From NCBI GenBank assembly GCA_963924555.1, contig OZ004591.1:5332001-5396000 (forward strand): a stretch of 64,000 nt of DNA, in the 5' to 3' direction. A model generated the notes under the pieces. That model saw only the letters and a list, made by a program, of their open reading frames with translations, had not been told where the DNA came from and did no database searches. Each line of letters opens with the position of its first letter. Position 1 is the first letter of the stretch. Of this stretch, positions 60,717-64,000 are shown piece by piece. A program made the position numbers and the translations under genes. Origin of the DNA: Crambe crambe (lineage: Eukaryota; Porifera; Demospongiae; Poecilosclerida; Crambeidae).

Positions 60717-63700
60717 GATGATTGCAGTGATGTGTATGGATGCCAAACAGAAGGAGAGGTTGCCCATGCCATGCCATTGATAGTTCTCTATACATGAACA
60801 CTATAGCCTGGATATCATGGGGTCAAAGGTCAAAGGAGTAGTGGCCATACCAGGCCAAGTAGCATTGCACCAATTATAAAGCCAGTCAGTGTATAAGATA
60901 AATGTTCTTAGTGACTCTCCACTACATATTAGGAAAGACCTCACAAGTCAGATGGGGCCCATAACATTTTGTACTGTAGGTGGTCCAGCTGTAATCAAGA
61001 CAGGTATTCTCTGGCGGAGGGGCAAAGGTCACTTTGATAGTGCTCTTCAAGGTAGAGTTAAATTATTTATGAAATTGTCGAGATGACCTGGTTAGTGATT
61101 CAACACTATTCGTGTTTCATTAGTGCTGAGGAAATAGAAAGTCTAGCATCTCAAATGTTGGGCTGAAAGCTCGTAACCAAACAGACGGGATCAAAAAGAA
61201 GAAAATGTGATAAGGTAAATATGCAAGCCCCTCCCCCTTCCATAATGGATTAGCTATGGTCATTGCAGTACAAACTTGTGTTATTACCCATATTGCCTCT
61301 ACATATTGTACTGTGAACAACTGCCAAACTTAGCTATGGGTATTTTGTATGAATGTTTACAGGTGCTGATAGCTGAAAAAATGAAAGTTTTATCCGAGTA
61401 CTATCGTAATGGACAGGGCATTCAGAGTGAGTTATTGAAGATATTTTCGTAGCAGAGAGAAAGAATTAAGTACCCAGTTCCCTAAGCAGACTCTACGAGC
61501 TAGTGTATTGTGTCTGTAATGCAGGGTCCATGTATCATTGCCAGTCCCCATGGTGGTGTCAATATAGAAGAAGTCACAAGAGACACTCCCTCAGAGATAT
61601 TCAAGGAAAGAGTGGACATAGAAAATGGTGAGCAAAATTTTTTTTTCATCCTTGTGGAGACAACTGCCATTCTTATTTTCCACTTTTAAAGTTTCATGTT
61701 TAGCTTCACAGTTATGAATGAACATAATTATGGCCGTACTCAGGGTTTAATTCAGAATTTTGCTTGAGGGGGGTCAAATGCCTAGTAAAAAAATTGGAGG
61801 AGGGGCAACTATGTGAAATTCTCATTACGAAAGCTAGGGGGGGCAAGCCATCGTTCAGAGGGCCCCTTGAAATAAACCCTGGTACTTACTGTAACTTGCA
61901 TATTGTTCCTTGTGTGAGAATATTTTCATATGTACTTATGCTGTAAAGAAACTGACCTGATACTTCATCTGATATACGATGTGGCAGTTTATAGCATAGT
62001 GGTGTAAAATTCATTCCTGATTTTATTTATGTGGATGTTAATGTGCAGGCATGTCCAGAGAGCAAGCATTGAACATGGTTAAGAAACTTGGCATTTCTAA
62101 AGAATGTATTAATGAAGTGAGTCAGAAATTCTCAAATTATGTAATGGAGATACTTTTGTTTTCCAGGCTGCAGAACAAATGCTGAGTCTGTATAGAATGA
62201 TATTGGAGAAGGATGCCACGATGATGGAGATCAATCCCATGGCGGAGGTGCTGGGCTTTTCAGGGCAGAAAAGAGGTGCATAAAAATGTCGTATATGAAA
62301 CAGGGCAGAGGGTGGCATGATGATAAACCTATTTCTATACACGTCTGCCAGTCTGTGTACTTGTCCTGAACAGGCTGCAATTGGGGCTAGAATTTGCTCC
62401 CCTTGTAAACTCGCTTTCGGCCAGCATAATAGCAATAATCCTTAGAAATTCTGTCCATTCATCCCCCACTATGTTAATCTTCATGATTGCAGTGGTGTGT
62501 ATGGATGCCAAAGTGAACTTTGATGACAATGCCGAGTACAGACAGAAGGACATCTTTTCTCTGAGAGACTGGTCTCAGGAAGATCCACGTGATGTAGAGG
62601 CTGCCCATGCTGGTATTAATTACATCGACCTCAATGGTTCCATAGGCTGTCTTGGTAAGTTCTTGTGTACAGTGGAACACCTCAATGTGGATAAACTTAT
62701 GTGATCAGGACACTTCTCTGTATCCTAGTATAATAAAAGCTGTTCCCACCTTTAAGTAAGGACATCTCTCTAATCTGGACACTCCTTCCTGCTCCCCAAA
62801 GCGTCTAATTTATTTATGACCTGTATTGCAGTTAATGGTGCTGGACTAGCCATGGCTACAATGGACATCATCACACTGCATGGTGGGAACCCTACAAACT
62901 TCCTCGATATTGGAGGTGGGGCCAGTGCAAAAGAAGTTATGGGTGGTTTTCATATCTTCAACAGTGACCGTGATGTGAGTGTGTAATGTAACATCAGAAC
63001 TAGCTGAGGTCCATGTGACTTCAGTGACCTTTACCACACAAGCTTTTCTTAAGCCCAAGATAATGAATCTAGGCTAGCAAGTCTGAGAATAGTTATGTCT
63101 ATATCAATACTTATTCTACCCTTCCTTGCAGGTCAATGCTATATTTGTCAATATCTTTGGGGGAATTATTTGCTGTGATGAAATAGCAAAAGGGATTATC
63201 GCAGCAGCTCAAGAGAGCAACCTCAGAATACCCATAGTAGTCAGACTCCAAGGTAAGGAAATCACTCTACCAGTCATCCTCTGAAGCACTCTATCCCAGG
63301 CAAGGGTTTGAATTCCTACTAGCTTATGACACTTCCTTACCACACTTATCCACACTGTATGACATTATTTTAGGTAATAACCAGAAGAAGGACAGTGCAC
63401 TAATTGAAGGCAGTAGATTGAAAATGATCGGAATTGATGATTTCGATAAAGCAGCAAACACTGTAAGCTGTTCAACCTTTCAACAACCTGGACATATCTT
63501 CCTGTCCATTACTGTAGGGGTGAATGAGAGAGAACCATCTGCTCTAGATTTATTACCATGATTATCTACAGCAGCATTTACTTCTGTCTCCCTGTGATAA
63601 GACCTCTAAATGTATCCTGATTAGCTACATAGTTGAATCATGGTAACATATAGTCCTATTTTTATGTATGTATGTATGTATGTATGTGTGCAGGTTGTGA

Positions 63701-63765
63701 ATGTGTCAAAGATTGCTGAACTAGCACAGGAGGCTTCCATTGGAGTCGACTTTTCTCCACTCTAA
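60717..63765 (+). pseudogene. SUCLA2: SUCLA2 copy 4, long but with stops in ATP-grasp exons
   Basis: The pieces are a deleted remnant of the VVCMDAK exon at 60717-60775, then exons 60980 onward (GGPAVIK, with the same TGA as copy 2), 61124-61214, 61363-61426, 61525-61627, 62049-62116, 62167-62275, 62493-62654, 62832-62974, 63132-63252, 63374-63462 and 63694-63765. Exon 61124-61214 has an extra stop (MLG-stop-KLVTKQT) where copy 2 has arginine. From 61525 to 63765 the exons are intact and nearly equal to copy 1, so the 3' half looks functional while the 5' half does not. Either a transcript begins inside, or copy 1 has the same defects upstream of the window. The neighbour downstream is again a kelch 5' flank. 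Confidence 0.72.
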
Positions 63766-63965
63766 AACTAGTAGCTAGCAAGACTGTCAAAATTATTATC
63801 AGAAATAGTTCATTTTTAGTCTCTTTTGTGTACAGATTGTGCAATTCACGTGTGCAGTCATTATGATTTTATGAACTATTATTTATTGTGTACAGACAGT
63901 ACAGTTCATGGGTGCAAGGTGCAATCATAATGCGTGGGTAGTGATTGTTAAGCATTCCAATTAGA

Positions 63966-64000
63966 GCACAGTATGATGGGCGTGGCTCGTTTTGTTTATC
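63966..64000 (+). promoter_or_regulatory. 5' flank of a third kelch gene (cut by window end)
   Basis: AGCACAGTATGATGGGCGTGGCTCGTTTTGTTTATC equals the last bases before the kelch ATGs at 2534 and 38725. The start codon would lie about 8 bp beyond the window. Confidence 0.6.

Noticed and set aside
1-64000. Retrovirus-like or other capsid-bearing elements
   Set aside because: I found no long terminal repeats, reverse transcriptase, integrase or capsid motifs. The mobile elements seen are plain inverted-repeat DNA elements.

Overview
The window is animal nuclear DNA. It is AT-rich, has short GT-AG introns, carries mitochondrial succinyl-CoA ligase exons, and encodes kelch, tyrosine-kinase-like, ZU5, UPA and death domains. 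This domain repertoire, the many near-identical tandem blocks and the compact genes suggest a sponge (a demosponge such as Amphimedon). That assignment is inference. I saw no rRNA, tRNA, CRISPR array or recognisable retrovirus-like element.

The window is built from a repeated block. Each block has the 3' half of an ADP-forming succinyl-CoA ligase beta gene (SUCLA2) followed after about 240 bp by the start of a kelch gene on the same strand. Block 1 is 1-10546: SUCLA2 exons 96-2293, then a complete 10-exon kelch / coiled-coil / TKL-type kinase gene (2534-10546, 826 residues predicted). Block 2 is 37274-51423: a decayed SUCLA2 copy, then the same five kelch exons. Here the exons continue, with matching intron phases, into a GTPase-like/COR region, two ZU5-UPA cassettes and a C-terminal death domain (38725-51423, 19 exons, 1862 residues predicted). 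Block 3 is 60717-64000: SUCLA2 again, and the window ends just before a third kelch start codon. Further SUCLA2 debris lies at 20853-21040 and 24602-26160. Two SUCLA2 pieces (17.8-18.1 kb and 25.9-26.2 kb) are joined to part of a death-domain exon, and one orphan death-domain exon lies at 26432.

Between blocks (about 10.7-24.6, 26.8-37.2 and 51.4-60.7 kb) lie mosaics of segmentally duplicated non-coding DNA. They contain a 74/64-bp minisatellite in three places, a five-copy 51-bp tandem repeat, a dispersed repeat with core GGTAAAGGGTCATC, a local inversion between two copies, an MCM7 3' fragment, a HIRAN-like remnant, and several inverted-repeat DNA elements. Two of these have clean target-site duplications and empty sites in sister copies.

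The main discovery candidate is the pair of kelch genes. One conserved N-terminal kelch module is joined through a phase-1 intron to a kinase tail in one copy and to a GTPase/ZU5/death-domain tail in the other. This looks like exon shuffling inside an expanding tandem family, and the second protein resembles PIDD/UNC5/ROCO-type signalling scaffolds. Function is inferred from domain composition only.
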